64,000 bases of DNA from Roseivivax sp. GX 12232 (GTDB lineage: Bacteria > Pseudomonadota > Alphaproteobacteria > Rhodobacterales > Rhodobacteraceae): assembly GCF_021272185.1 (NCBI RefSeq), contig NZ_JAJSEC010000009.1, forward strand, positions 124,001 through 188,000. Direction: 5' to 3'. Below the pieces are notes generated by a model. That model did no database searches and was not told where the DNA came from. It saw nothing but the letters and a program-made list of their open reading frames with translations. This document shows, one piece after another, positions 34,093-43,988 of the stretch (its first letter is position 1; each line of letters begins with the position of its first letter). The position numbers were made by a program, and so were the translations under genes.

Positions 34093-35255
34093 GCGCGGCG
34101 CGCAGCTCCGGGACCACCCGCGTCGTCATCCTCGGCGGCGCGGCCATGGGCTCGTTCTGCGCCATGTCGCTGCGGGATCAGGGCTTCACCGGGCCGATCA
34201 CCGTGGTCGAGCGCGACCCGAGCTATGCCCGCGCCTCGACGGCGCTCTCGGCGGCGGGGATCCGCACCCAGTTCGACACGCCGCTCCTGGTCGAGATGTC
34301 GCTTTTCGGCGCCGACTACCTGCGCCAGACGGGCGAGATCATGGCCTTCCGCGAGGAGGGCTACCTGGTCCTCGCCGATGCAGGCAGGGCCGAGCACCGC
34401 GCCCGGCTGGCCGAGATGCAGACCGCCACCGGCGCCGAGGTGGCGCTGCTCGACCGCGCCGAGCTCTCCCGCCGCTTCCCGCATCTGAACACCGGGGACC
34501 TGGCCTGCGGCACTCTCGGCACCCGGAACGAGGGTTGGTTCGACGCCTGGTCGATGCTGACCCAGGCCCGGGCGCGGGCGCGGGAGGCGGGCGTCGACTA
34601 CCTGACCGGCGAGGTCACGGGGCTCGAAGCCCAGGCCGGCGCTGTAACGGGCGTGGTGCTGAAGGACGGCACGACCTTGCCCTGCGACTGGTGCGTCCTG
34701 GCCGCGGGCGCGCATTCCGCGCCGCTCGTCGCGGGCCTCGGGATCGAGCTGCCGGTCGTGGCCAAGAAGCGCACCGCCTTCGCCTTCCGCGCGCCGGTCG
34801 ATCCGGCGGGGCTGCCGCTCACCTGCGATGTCTCGGGCTTCTGGCTGCGTCCCGAGGGGCAGGGCTTCATCGGCGGCATCCAGCCTCCGCCCGAGCGCGA
34901 CGACCACCCGCCCGAGGACCTCGAGCCCGACCATGACCTGCTGCTCGACCTCTTCTGGCCCAACCTCGCGCACCGGGTACCGGCCATGGAGGAGCTGCGG
35001 CTCGACCGCACCTGGGCAGGGCACTACGAGATGAACATGCTCGACCAGAACGCGGTGATCGGCCCGCATGACCGCTTCGGCAACCTGGTCTTCTGCACCG
35101 GCTTCTCGGGCCATGGCGTGCAGCACGCGCCCGCGGCGGGGCGGGGCGTGGCGGAATGGATCCGCCACGGCGCCTACCGCAGCCTCGACCTCGGCCCGCT
35201 CGGCTGGGCGCGGGTCCGCGACGGGCAGCCGCTCTCCGAAGGCATGGTGTTCTGA
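34089..35255 (+). CDS. FAD-dependent oxidoreductase (DAO/FOXRED1-like)
   Basis: 388 residues of the D-amino-acid-oxidase/glycine-oxidase fold. The N-terminal Rossmann loop reads VVILGGAAMGSFCAMSLRD, a GGxxMG variant of GxGxxG. Next come VVERDPSYARAST, VLAAGAHSAPLV, and the C-terminal FAD motif FCTGFSGHGVQHAPAAGRGVAEWI. GTG 34089 overlaps the SDR stop (GTGA). It probably oxidises an amine or hydroxy acid; the substrate is unknown. Confidence 0.85.
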   Translation: MSAARSSGTTRVVILGGAAMGSFCAMSLRDQGFTGPITVVERDPSYARASTALSAAGIRTQFDTPLLVEMSLFGADYLRQTGEIMAFREEGYLVLADAGRAEHRARLAEMQTATGAEVALLDRAELSRRFPHLNTGDLACGTLGTRNEGWFDAWSMLTQARARAREAGVDYLTGEVTGLEAQAGAVTGVVLKDGTTLPCDWCVLAAGAHSAPLVAGLGIELPVVAKKRTAFAFRAPVDPAGLPLTCDVSGFWLRPEGQGFIGGIQPPPERDDHPPEDLEPDHDLLLDLFWPNLAHRVPAMEELRLDRTWAGHYEMNMLDQNAVIGPHDRFGNLVFCTGFSGHGVQHAPAAGRGVAEWIRHGAYRSLDLGPLGWARVRDGQPLSEGMVF

Positions 35256-35370
35256 AGGCGGATCGCCTCGGGCGGTGAGGTTTGGGGCAGGGGGCGCCGG
35301 TCACGCCGTGTGCGCGTCATGCCCAAACCCTCCCGAAGGCCGCACGACAACGCCTGCCAAGCCCCCGCGC

Positions 35371-35556
35371 CTAGCGCGACACCCGGTTCGGCGGCGAATA
35401 GGCCTCGAAGGTCAGCGCCTCGGGCCAGCCGATCCAGCGCTCCACCGCGTAAAGCGCCAGGCAGATCCCGACGATGCCCAGCAGGATCTTCACCTGCTTT
35501 TCGCTCTTCGGACGTTGCGCCCAGAGCCGCATCCTCAGAAGCCAGCGCATGCTCAC
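35371..35556 (-). CDS. Small single-pass membrane protein, unknown function
   Basis: 61 residues (59 if ATG 35550 is used instead of the GTG at 35556). A basic N-terminus ([19 protein letters not shown]) precedes one TM helix ([20 protein letters not shown]) and a short tail. The GTG start overlaps the hpt stop, so it is translated behind hpt. No family recognised. Confidence 0.65.
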   Translation of the reverse strand: MSMRWLLRMRLWAQRPKSEKQVKILLGIVGICLALYAVERWIGWPEALTFEAYSPPNRVSR

Positions 35557-36092
35557 TCCGTGAAGCGGACCTTGCCGATGAAGCCCAGGTTGCGGTTGCG
35601 CTGCGCGTAGTCGATGCCGTAGCCGACCACGAATTCGTCGGGGATCTCGAAGCCGATCCAGTCGGCGCGGATGTCCACCTCGCGGCGCGTCGGCTTGTCG
35701 AGGAGCGCGATGGTCCGAAGCTGCCGGGGCGCGCGGCTTTCCAGAAGCTTGATGACGTGGCTCAGCGTGTAGCCAGTGTCGACGATATCTTCGACGACCA
35801 GCACGTCGCGGCCCTCGATGCCGGTGCGCAGGTCCTTCAGGATCCGCACCTCGCGGCTCGATTCCATCGCATCGCCGTAAGAGGAGACTTCGAGGAAATC
35901 CACCTCCACCGGCAGGCCAAGCTCGCGGACGAGGTCCGCGATGAAGACGAAAGACCCCCGCAAGAGGCCGACCACGACCAGCTTGTTGGTGTCCTTGAAG
36001 TCCTTCTCGATCTCTTGCGCCAGCGCCTCGATGCGCGCCGCGATGGCCTTGGCCGAGATCATCTCGTCGATCACGTAACTAGGTTGGGACAT
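35553..36092 (-). CDS. hpt: Hypoxanthine phosphoribosyltransferase
   Basis: 179 residues with the PRTase core. The PRPP loop [14 protein letters not shown] is at about 99-112, and further motifs are [24 protein letters not shown] and the C-terminal [20 protein letters not shown]. It salvages hypoxanthine (and perhaps guanine) to the nucleotide. ATG 36092 gives the normal length; the upstream extension has no homology. The small membrane-protein gene follows with overlap. Confidence 0.93.
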   Translation of the reverse strand: MSQPSYVIDEMISAKAIAARIEALAQEIEKDFKDTNKLVVVGLLRGSFVFIADLVRELGLPVEVDFLEVSSYGDAMESSREVRILKDLRTGIEGRDVLVVEDIVDTGYTLSHVIKLLESRAPRQLRTIALLDKPTRREVDIRADWIGFEIPDEFVVGYGIDYAQRNRNLGFIGKVRFTE

Positions 36093-36160
36093 CTCGTTCC
36101 CTTGATTTTGTCTCGCCTCTATACGACATGACGAGCGGTTGTCACCAGCGGAGCGAGGCA

Positions 36161-36604
36161 GTGCCAAAGCATTCCGAAACCAAGACTTTGCCCTATGCGG
36201 CGGACGATATGTACCGGCTCGTCGCGGATGTCGAATCCTACCCGGACTTCCTGCCATGGTGCGCCGCCGCGCGCATCCGCTCGACCGAGGAGAAAGCCGA
36301 CAGAAAGGTCATGCTGGCCGACCTGGTGATCTCGTTCCGGGTCTTCCGCGAGCGTTTCGGCAGCCGGGTGACGCTGTTCCCCGAAGACCGCAAGATCGAC
36401 ACCGAGTATCTCGACGGGCCGTTCCGCTACATGGAGAGCCGCTGGGCCTTCCGCGACGTCGAGGGCGGCTGCGAGGTCAGCTTCCACGTCGATTTCGAGT
36501 TCAAGAACCGCATCCTGCAGGGCGCGGCGGGGATGTTCTTCTACGAGGCGATGCAGCGCATCGTGCGCGCCTTCGAGCGCCGGGCGGCCGAGCTTTACGG
36601 CTAG
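36161..36604 (+). CDS. ratA: RatA/Coq10-type SRPBCC (START-like) protein
   Basis: 147 residues of the polyketide-cyclase/START family matching Coq10/Rat[46 protein letters not shown] and the C-terminal amphipathic [16 protein letters not shown] 36161 with a GGAG 8 nt upstream fits the usual family start VPKHSE; ATG 36128 would add 11 residues. Bacterial homologues bind ubiquinone-like lipids or act on ribosome subunit association. The two names are used for the same family, and the role here is undetermined. Confidence 0.82.
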   Translation: MPKHSETKTLPYAADDMYRLVADVESYPDFLPWCAAARIRSTEEKADRKVMLADLVISFRVFRERFGSRVTLFPEDRKIDTEYLDGPFRYMESRWAFRDVEGGCEVSFHVDFEFKNRILQGAAGMFFYEAMQRIVRAFERRAAELYG

Positions 36605-36762
36605 GGCCGGGGCTTAGCTTTGCGGGCTGGGCTAAAGCGTGTGTTTGGGCCCGCGAAGCGCGCGGGGCAGGGCGGCGCTGGGTAGCCTTGCCTGAGACGC
36701 GAGATGAAGGCGCCGGACAGCCTCACGCTGCAAGACCCCATCGATTACCCTCTGAGCCAAAG

Positions 36763-36788
36763 AAAAAGGCGGGCCGCTTGGACCCGCC
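36763..36788 (-). terminator. Terminator of amtB
   Basis: Read on the minus strand: GGCGGG, a 9-nt loop, CCCGCC, then TTTTT, 28 nt after the amtB stop. Confidence 0.8.
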
Positions 36789-36815
36789 TTCTCGCCGTTC
36801 GCTGTGTGTGGGGCC

Positions 36816-37994
36816 TCAGCTCGCCACGTCGTAGGCCCGCTCGCCGTGCACCGAGATGTCGAGCCCGTTGTGCTCGTCCTCCTCGGTGACGCGCAGCGGC
36901 GTGATCGCCCGGCAGACGATGACCAGCACCAGCGTCACGACCAGGGTGAAGACCCCGACGATCACCAGGCTGCCGAGCTGCGCGGCCCAGCTGCCCGCGC
37001 CGAAGGCCGCGATCATCACCGTGCCGAAGATGCCGCCGACGCCGTGCACCGCGAAGACGTCGAGCGTGTCGTCGATCTTCAGGCGGTTGCGGATCAGGTT
37101 CACCGCCTCCTGGCAGAGGATGCCCGCGACCGCGCCAATGATCAGCGCCTCGACGGGGCCGACGAAGCCCGAGGCCGGGGTGATCGAGGCCAGGCCCGCG
37201 ATGGTGCCGGTGACCATGCCCACGAGGCTCGCCTTGCCGAACTTCAGCTTCTCCCAGAGCGCCCAGGTCAGCGAGGCGGTGGCCGCCGAGATATGCGTCA
37301 CCGTCAGCGCCATGGCCGCGCCGCCGTCGGCGGCGAGCTGCGAGCCGCCGTTGAAGCCGAACCAGCCGACCCAGAGCATGGCCGCGCCGATCATCGTGTA
37401 GCCGGGGTTGTGCGGCGGGATGGTGTTCTTCTTCCGCGGCCCCAGGAAGACCGCGAGGATCAGCGCCGCGATGCCCGCGGTCTCATGCACCACGATGCCG
37501 CCGGCGAAGTCGCGCACGCCGATCTCGCCGAAGATGCCGCCGTCGGCCAGCATGCCGCCGCCCCAGACCCAGTGCACCACCGGCGCGTAGCACAGGAGCA
37601 TCCAGAGCCCCGAGAACAGCAGCACGAAGCCGAAGCCCACGCGCTCGACGTAGGCGCCGACGATCAGCGCGGGCGTGATGATCGCGAAGGTCATCTGGAA
37701 GGCGAAGAACAGCACCTCGGGCAGGGTGCCCGACAGGCTGTCGGCGGTGACCCCGCTGAGGAAGACCTTGCCCAGCCCGCCCCAGAGCGCGCCGCCGTCG
37801 CCGAAGGCGATGGAATAGCCGAAGGCGAACCACAAGACGCTCATCAGGCAGGCGATGGCGTAACAATGCATGAAGACGCTGAGCACGTTGCGGGCCCGCA
37901 CGAGCCCTCCGTAAAACAGCGCCAGCCCCGGCAGCGTCATGAACAAGACAAGCGCGGTGGCGGTGATGATCCAGGCGGTATCCGCTCCGTTCAT
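36816..37994 (-). CDS. amtB: Ammonium transporter Amt
   Basis: 392 residues with about eleven TM helices. The pore histidines are in APVVHWVWGGG and FAVHGVGGIFGT, the phenylalanine gate regions in FAFQMTFAIITPALI, and the conserved GGxxVHxxAG in FAGGIVVHETAGIAAL. ATG 37994 lies after GAGGAAGAGGG. No glnK partner is visible upstream, which is the common arrangement in Proteobacteria. Ammonium channels are normally under NtrC/PII control, and the ntr genes are 3 kb away. Confidence 0.93.
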   Translation of the reverse strand: MNGADTAWIITATALVLFMTLPGLALFYGGLVRARNVLSVFMHCYAIACLMSVLWFAFGYSIAFGDGGALWGGLGKVFLSGVTADSLSGTLPEVLFFAFQMTFAIITPALIVGAYVERVGFGFVLLFSGLWMLLCYAPVVHWVWGGGMLADGGIFGEIGVRDFAGGIVVHETAGIAALILAVFLGPRKKNTIPPHNPGYTMIGAAMLWVGWFGFNGGSQLAADGGAAMALTVTHISAATASLTWALWEKLKFGKASLVGMVTGTIAGLASITPASGFVGPVEALIIGAVAGILCQEAVNLIRNRLKIDDTLDVFAVHGVGGIFGTVMIAAFGAGSWAAQLGSLVIVGVFTLVVTLVLVIVCRAITPLRVTEEDEHNGLDISVHGERAYDVAS

Positions 37995-38105
37995 TGGTCC
38001 CTCTTCCTCCGTTGACCTCGGTGGCGGCGGAGAAAGCGGAAAAGCGCTGCGCGAAAAAGCGGCAGGGGGCCACGGGGGCGCTGAAAACACGGTCATTTTG
38101 CGAAA

Positions 38106-38124
38106 TGCGCCGAATTTGAGCGCA
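38106..38124. promoter_or_regulatory. Candidate operator dyad upstream of amtB
   Basis: TGCGC-N9-GCGCA, a perfect 5-bp dyad with an AT-rich centre, 112 bp upstream of the amtB start. Its form recalls NtrC sites (TGCAC-type half sites), so nitrogen control of amtB is possible. Confidence 0.35.
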
Positions 38125-38188
38125 AATCATGGGCAGGCGCCCGTTTTATGGGCGGTTTGCGAAGGGTTCCGCGCGGGCGCCGGGGTGG

Positions 38189-38656
38189 TCAGTCGAGCGC
38201 GGCGATCAGGAGCCGCAGCGCGTGGTCCACCGTGGCGCGGCGCACCTCGGCGCGGCCCAGGGCGCCGAAGTCCACCGTCTCGCTCCGGGTGCCCTGCGGC
38301 GTGGCGAGGCCAAAGCAGACCCGGCCCTCGGGCTTGTGCTCGGAGCCGCCGGGCCCCGCGATGCCGGTGACCGAGACCGCGAGGTCGGCGGCCGAGCGGG
38401 CGAGCGCGCCCGCCGCCATCTCCTGCGCGACCGGTTCGGAGACCGCGCCATGCGCCTCGAGCGTGGCGGGGGCGACCCCCAGCATCTCGGTCTTGGCGGC
38501 GTTGGAATAGGTGACGAAGCCCCGGTCGAAGATCGCCGAGGAGCCCGCCACATCGGTGATCGCCCCGGCGATCAGCCCGCCGGTGCAGCTTTCCGCGGTG
38601 GCCAGCACCCGGCCTTCGGCGCGGGCGCGGGTCATGAGCTCCTCGGCGGCACTCAT
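38189..38656 (-). CDS. pncC: CinA C-terminal-domain protein (nicotinamide-nucleotide amidase PncC)
   Basis: 155 residues, the stand-alone CinA-C/PncC form. Motifs are TAESCTGGLIAGAITDVAGSS (read as adjacent segments), FVTYSNAAKTEMLGV and VTGIAGPGGSEHKPEG. It deamidates NMN in NAD recycling. Its start overlaps the pgpA stop (ATGA), so it is the last gene of the ispD-ispF-pgpA-pncC operon. Confidence 0.9.
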   Translation of the reverse strand: MSAAEELMTRARAEGRVLATAESCTGGLIAGAITDVAGSSAIFDRGFVTYSNAAKTEMLGVAPATLEAHGAVSEPVAQEMAAGALARSAADLAVSVTGIAGPGGSEHKPEGRVCFGLATPQGTRSETVDFGALGRAEVRRATVDHALRLLIAALD

Positions 38657-39141
38657 AGCAGCACCAGGTGCCAGGCCGCGCCAAGCGCAAAGGTCGCGAG
38701 CGCCGCGAAGACCCCGGCGATCAGGTCGTCGAGCATGACGCCGAAGGGCGTGCCCATGCGGTCCGCGCGGCCCACGAGCCAGGGCTTCCAGATGTCGAAA
38801 AGCCGGAAGAAGAGCAGCCCCGCGACCCAGCCGGGCCAAAGCGCCAGCACGTCCGCGCCGGTGAAGAAGGCCCCGTAACCCACTGGAAAAAGGGCAATCC
38901 ACTGGCCCGCCACCTCGTCGATCACGATCTCGGAGGGGTCGTGGTCCTCGCGGCCCGCGGTCTCGCGGGCGATGGCCCAGGTGCCAAGCGGCACCAGCAG
39001 AAGCGTGGCGATCAGTGTCAGCGCCAGCCCGCCGAGCTCATAGAGCGCGAAGTAAAGCGGCAGGGCGGCCAGCGAGCCCCAGGTGCCCGGCGCGGGGCGC
39101 AGGTGGCCGACCCCGAAGAGCGTGGCGATCAGCGCGCTCAT
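38653..39141 (-). CDS. pgpA: Phosphatidylglycerophosphatase A
   Basis: 162 residues, four TM segments. The family motifs are [13 protein letters not shown] at the N-terminus, [18 protein letters not shown] and MLDDLIAGV with the paired Asp. It removes phosphate from phosphatidylglycerol phosphate in membrane lipid synthesis. Overlaps ispF by 4 nt and pncC by 4 nt. Confidence 0.92.
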   Translation of the reverse strand: MSALIATLFGVGHLRPAPGTWGSLAALPLYFALYELGGLALTLIATLLLVPLGTWAIARETAGREDHDPSEIVIDEVAGQWIALFPVGYGAFFTGADVLALWPGWVAGLLFFRLFDIWKPWLVGRADRMGTPFGVMLDDLIAGVFAALATFALGAAWHLVLL

Positions 39142-39617
39142 GCCGCCACCAGAGCGGCGGTGGCAAGCGCCGCGATGCCCTCTTCGCGGCCGGTGAAGCC
39201 GAGCCGCTCGGATGTGGTCGCCTTGACCGAGACGCGGGCTGCGTCGAGCATCATCAGCTCCGCCATTTTCGCTTGCATATCAGCGCCATGCGGGCCGATC
39301 TTCGGGCGCTCGCAGATCAGCGTGACGTCGATATTGGCGATCCGGTAGCCGCGGCTGGCCGCCAGTTCGACCGCGTGGCGCAGGAAGATCTCGCTCTCGG
39401 CGCCTTTCCACTGCGGGTCCGAAGGCGGGAAGTGCCGGCCGATGTCGCCCTCGGCCAGCGCACCGTAGATCGCATCGGTCACCGCATGCATGCCCACGTC
39501 CGCGTCGGAATGCCCGTCGAGCGCGCGGTCATGCGGCACCCGCACCCCGCAGAGCATGACGTGGTCGCCCTCGCGAAAGCGGTGCACGTCGAAGCCGTTA
39601 CCGAGCCGGATGTCCAT
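39138..39617 (-). CDS. ispF: 2-C-methyl-D-erythritol 2,4-cyclodiphosphate synthase
   Basis: 159 residues. Metal and substrate motifs are present: GNGFDVHRF (Asp10, His12), [19 protein letters not shown], and the C-terminal [18 protein letters not shown]. It is the fifth enzyme of the MEP isoprenoid route. Its start lies 20 nt inside the end of ispD. Many alphaproteobacteria fuse the two; here they remain separate overlapping genes. Confidence 0.95.
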   Translation of the reverse strand: MDIRLGNGFDVHRFREGDHVMLCGVRVPHDRALDGHSDADVGMHAVTDAIYGALAEGDIGRHFPPSDPQWKGAESEIFLRHAVELAASRGYRIANIDVTLICERPKIGPHGADMQAKMAELMMLDAARVSVKATTSERLGFTGREEGIAALATAALVAA

Positions 39618-40269
39618 TCTGCCTCTCCAGGATGTCGCGCGCGCGGTCGAAATCGCCGGGCGCGGTGATTTTCAGGTTGTCCTCGGCGCCCGCGACGATG
39701 GCGACGCTGAGGCCTGCGGCGCGGGCCACCTCCACGTCGTCGGCGGCGGTGCCGTCATGGCCGCGATGGGCCGCCAGGATCTGCGCGAAGCGGAAGCCCT
39801 GGGGCGTCTGCGCGCGAAACAGCCCGTCGCGCGGCTGGGTGCCGGTGACCCGCCCCTCGGCGCCGGTCCAGAGCGCGTCGGTGACCGCCAGAGCCGGGGC
39901 CGCGCCATCGGAAAAATCGAGCGCGGCCAGCACGTTGTCGATCACCTCTGAGGTGACGCAGGGGCGCGCCACGTCATGGATCAGCACCCGGTCCGGCGGG
40001 TCCGAAGCCAGCGCCTCGAGCCCGGCGCGGACCGAGGCGGCGCGGCTCTCGCCGCCCGCGACCAGCTCGGCGCCGAGGCCCGAAAGCTCGCGCGCGGCCT
40101 GGTCCATGTCCTCGGGATGCACCGCCACGATGCGCCGCGCGGCAGCGGCGAAGCGCCCGACGGTCCAGCGCGCCACGCTCTGGCCCGCCAGCGCGCGCCA
40201 CTGCTTCGGCACCGGTCCCCCGGCGCGGGCGCCGCGTCCCGCGGCCACGATGATCACGGCGTAGTCCAT
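39598..40269 (-). CDS. ispD: 2-C-methyl-D-erythritol 4-phosphate cytidylyltransferase
   Basis: 223 residues. The nucleotide-binding [16 protein letters not shown] is at about 9-24, with [23 protein letters not shown] and DGTAADDVE further on. It makes CDP-ME in the MEP route. ATG 40269 follows GGGAAAGGGAAG; an in-frame ATG 9 codons upstream is less likely. First gene of the ispD-ispF-pgpA-pncC operon, divergent from dusB. Confidence 0.93.
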   Translation of the reverse strand: MDYAVIIVAAGRGARAGGPVPKQWRALAGQSVARWTVGRFAAAARRIVAVHPEDMDQAARELSGLGAELVAGGESRAASVRAGLEALASDPPDRVLIHDVARPCVTSEVIDNVLAALDFSDGAAPALAVTDALWTGAEGRVTGTQPRDGLFRAQTPQGFRFAQILAAHRGHDGTAADDVEVARAAGLSVAIVAGAEDNLKITAPGDFDRARDILERQNGHPAR

Positions 40270-40334
40270 GCGCTTCCCTTTCCCCAAGGCCTTCATTAAG
40301 AGACAGCCCGTGGCTTCGCAACGCCAGCGCAATT

Positions 40335-40349
40335 GCCCAAAAATTGGGC
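40335..40349. promoter_or_regulatory. 15-bp palindrome between ispD and dusB
   Basis: GCCCAA-AAA-TTGGGC, a perfect dyad in the 189-bp divergent region, 110 bp before the dusB GTG. It may be an operator or a short hairpin; no known protein is assigned. Confidence 0.35.
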
Positions 40350-40458
40350 GCTCGCCCGGTTTTGCGGCGGCTCCGCCCCCCGCAGGCCCCCCGCAGGCGT
40401 TGAATATGCGCCGTGGCGGGTTTAGCCCAGATCCATGCACAACGAATAGGCATCCGGC

Positions 40459-41432
40459 GTGAACCTCGGAGAGACCCGCATCGACATTCCCGTGTTCCTG
40501 GCCCCGCTGGCGGGAATCACAGATCTGCCCTACCGCGCGCTGGTCTCGCGGTTCGGCGCCGGGCTGGTGGTCAGCGAGATGGTCGCGAGCCAGGAGCTGG
40601 TGCAGGGCAAATGGGCCACCCGCGAGAAGGCGGAGCTGGGCTTCGGGCTCGAGAACACCTCGGTGCAGCTCGCCGGCCGCGATCCCTACTGGATGGCCGA
40701 GGCGGCGCGCTTCGTGGAGGCCTCGGGTGCGCGCATCGTCGACATCAACATGGGCTGCCCCGCCAAGAAGGTGGTCGGCGGCTACTCGGGCTCGGCGCTT
40801 CTGCGCGACCTCGATCACGCGCTGCGGCTGATCGAGGCGGTGGCGGGCGCAGTCTCGATCCCGGTGACGCTGAAGACCCGGCTCGGCTGGGACCACGACT
40901 GCCTGAACGCCCCCGACCTGGCCCAACGCGCCGAAGGGGCAGGCGTGCGGATGATCGTGATCCACGGCCGCACCCGCTGCCAGTTCTACAAGGGCGCCGC
41001 CGACTGGGGCGCGATCCGCGCGGTGAAAGAGGCGGTCTCGATCCCGGTGGTGGCCAATGGCGACATCACCGACAGCACGCGGGCGCGGCAGGCGCTGGCG
41101 CTTTCGGGCGGCGACGGGGTGATGATCGGCCGCGGCGCGCAAGGCCGGCCCTGGCTCCTGGCCGAGGTCGCCGCCGACCTCCAAGGTCAGCCGCAGCCCG
41201 CACGCCCCGAGGGGCAGGAATTTTCCGACATGGTATCAGAGCATTACGAGGCGATGTTGAGCTTCTACGGCGCCGATCTGGGCCTGCGCGTCGCGCGCAA
41301 GCACCTGGGCTGGTACATGGATCATGCGGGCACGCACGGGGCGCTCCGGCGCGAGATCCTGACCGCCCGCAGCCCCGCCGAGGTGCTCTCGGGCCTGCCG
41401 CAGGCGCTGCTCGGCGCCGAACGGGTCGCGGC

Positions 41433-41436
<4 letters not shown>
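40459..41436 (+). CDS. dusB: tRNA-dihydrouridine synthase DusB (NifR3)
   Basis: 325 residues. FMN-barrel motifs [16 protein letters not shown] (13-28), VQLAGRDP, the catalytic cysteine in [11 protein letters not shown] (Cys100), [20 protein letters not shown] and VVANGDI. It reduces specific uridines in tRNA. GTG 40459 begins the homology. It is the first gene of the classical nifR3-ntrB-ntrC cluster and overlaps ntrB by 4 nt. Confidence 0.93.
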
Positions 41437-42514
<1,078 letters not shown>

Positions 42515-42518
<4 letters not shown>

Positions 42519-43888
42519 TGGATGGCACGGTTCTGGTCGCGGACGACGACCGCACGATCCGCACGGTTCTGACCCAGGCGCTGACCCGCGCCGGCTGCAA
42601 GGTCCATGCGACCTCCTCGCTGACGACGCTGATGCGCTGGGTGGCCGAGGGCAAGGGCGACGTGGTGATCTCGGATGTGGTCATGCCCGACGGCAACGGG
42701 CTCGAGATGCTGCCGAAGATCGCCCAGGACCGGCCCGACCTGCCGGTGATCGTGATCTCGGCGCAGAACACCATCATGACCGCGATCCAGGCCGCCGAGG
42801 CCGAAGCCTACGACTACCTGCCGAAGCCCTTCGACCTGCCGGACCTGATGAAGCGCACCGCCAAGGCGCTCGACAACCGCAACCGCGCGCCGCGCCGCGA
42901 CGAGCCGGCCGAGAACGCCGACGGGCCGGACGAGCTGCCGCTGGTCGGCAAGACGGCGGCCATGCAGGCGCTCTACCGGCTGGTCGCCAAGGTGATGAAC
43001 ACCGACCTGCCGGTGCTGATCTCGGGCGAGTCCGGCACCGGGAAAAGCCTCATCGCGCGGGCGATCCACGACTTCTCGGACCGCCGCACGCTGCCCTTCG
43101 TAACCGTGACCGGGGCGGATCTGTCCGACCTCGAGGGCCCGGCGCGGGTGCTGGCGCGGGTCAAGGGCGGCACGCTCCTGATCGACGAGGTGGGCGACAT
43201 CGACGACGAGGTGCAGGCGCGCATCGTGCGGATGATGGATGTGCCCGGAGATCACGCGCCGCGCTTCATGGCCACGAGCCAGGGCGACCTCGGCATCGAG
43301 GTCGAAGAAGGCAAGGTGCGCCGCGACCTCTACTACCGGCTCTCGGGCGCGACCATCCAGGTGCCGGCCCTGCGCGAGCGGGTCGACGACATCGCGCTTC
43401 TGAGCGAGCATTTCCTGTCGCGCATCGAACGCGAGGGCGGCACCCAGCGCTGGCTCTCCGAGGAGGCGGGCGAGATCTTCCGCGCCTATTCCTGGCCCGG
43501 CAACGTGCGCCAGCTCGAGAACACCGTGCGGCGCCTGTCGCTGACCAGCCGCGCCGAAGAGATCACCCGCACCGAGGTCGAGGCGGTGCTGGGCAACCAG
43601 CCCGAGACCGGCCCGATCCTGAAAAGCGGCGAGGGCGAGAAGCTCGGCACCTCGGTGGCGCGGCACCTGCGGCGCTACTTCGACCTGCACGGCAACATGC
43701 TGCCGCCGCCGGGCCTTTATGCCCGCATCCTGCGCGAGGTCGAGGCGCCGCTGATCGAGATCGCGCTGGAGGCCACGGGCGGCAACCAGGCGAAATGCGC
43801 CGACCTGCTCGGAATCAACCGAAATACGCTTCGCAAAAAGATCACCGACCTCGATATCCGCGTGACACGCCGCCGCAAATTGATGTAA
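42515..43888 (+). CDS. ntrC: Nitrogen response regulator NtrC without GAFTGA loop
   Basis: 457 residues. Receiver domain with Asp53 ([11 protein letters not shown]), AAA+ domain with Walker A GESGTGKS (170-177) and Walker [11 protein letters not shown] (218-227), and a Fis-type HTH ([21 protein letters not shown]). Between Walker A and Walker B, where sigma-54 activators carry GAFTGA, the segment is shortened to [19 protein letters not shown]. NtrC of Rhodobacter capsulatus has the same lack and activates sigma-70 RNA polymerase, so this one probably does too. Confidence 0.94.
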
Positions 43889-43988
43889 ACCGGCAACATA
43901 ACCGTGGCGGCGCTGCCCCTGGCAGCGGTCAGACCACAAGATATGGCGGTTGGCCGAGCAGATCGGCCGTAAATCACGAGGGGCGGCT

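Noticed and set aside
36605-36815. Possible small gene between ratA and amtB
   Set aside because: Only the amtB terminator is evident. Short frames there have no start context or homology.
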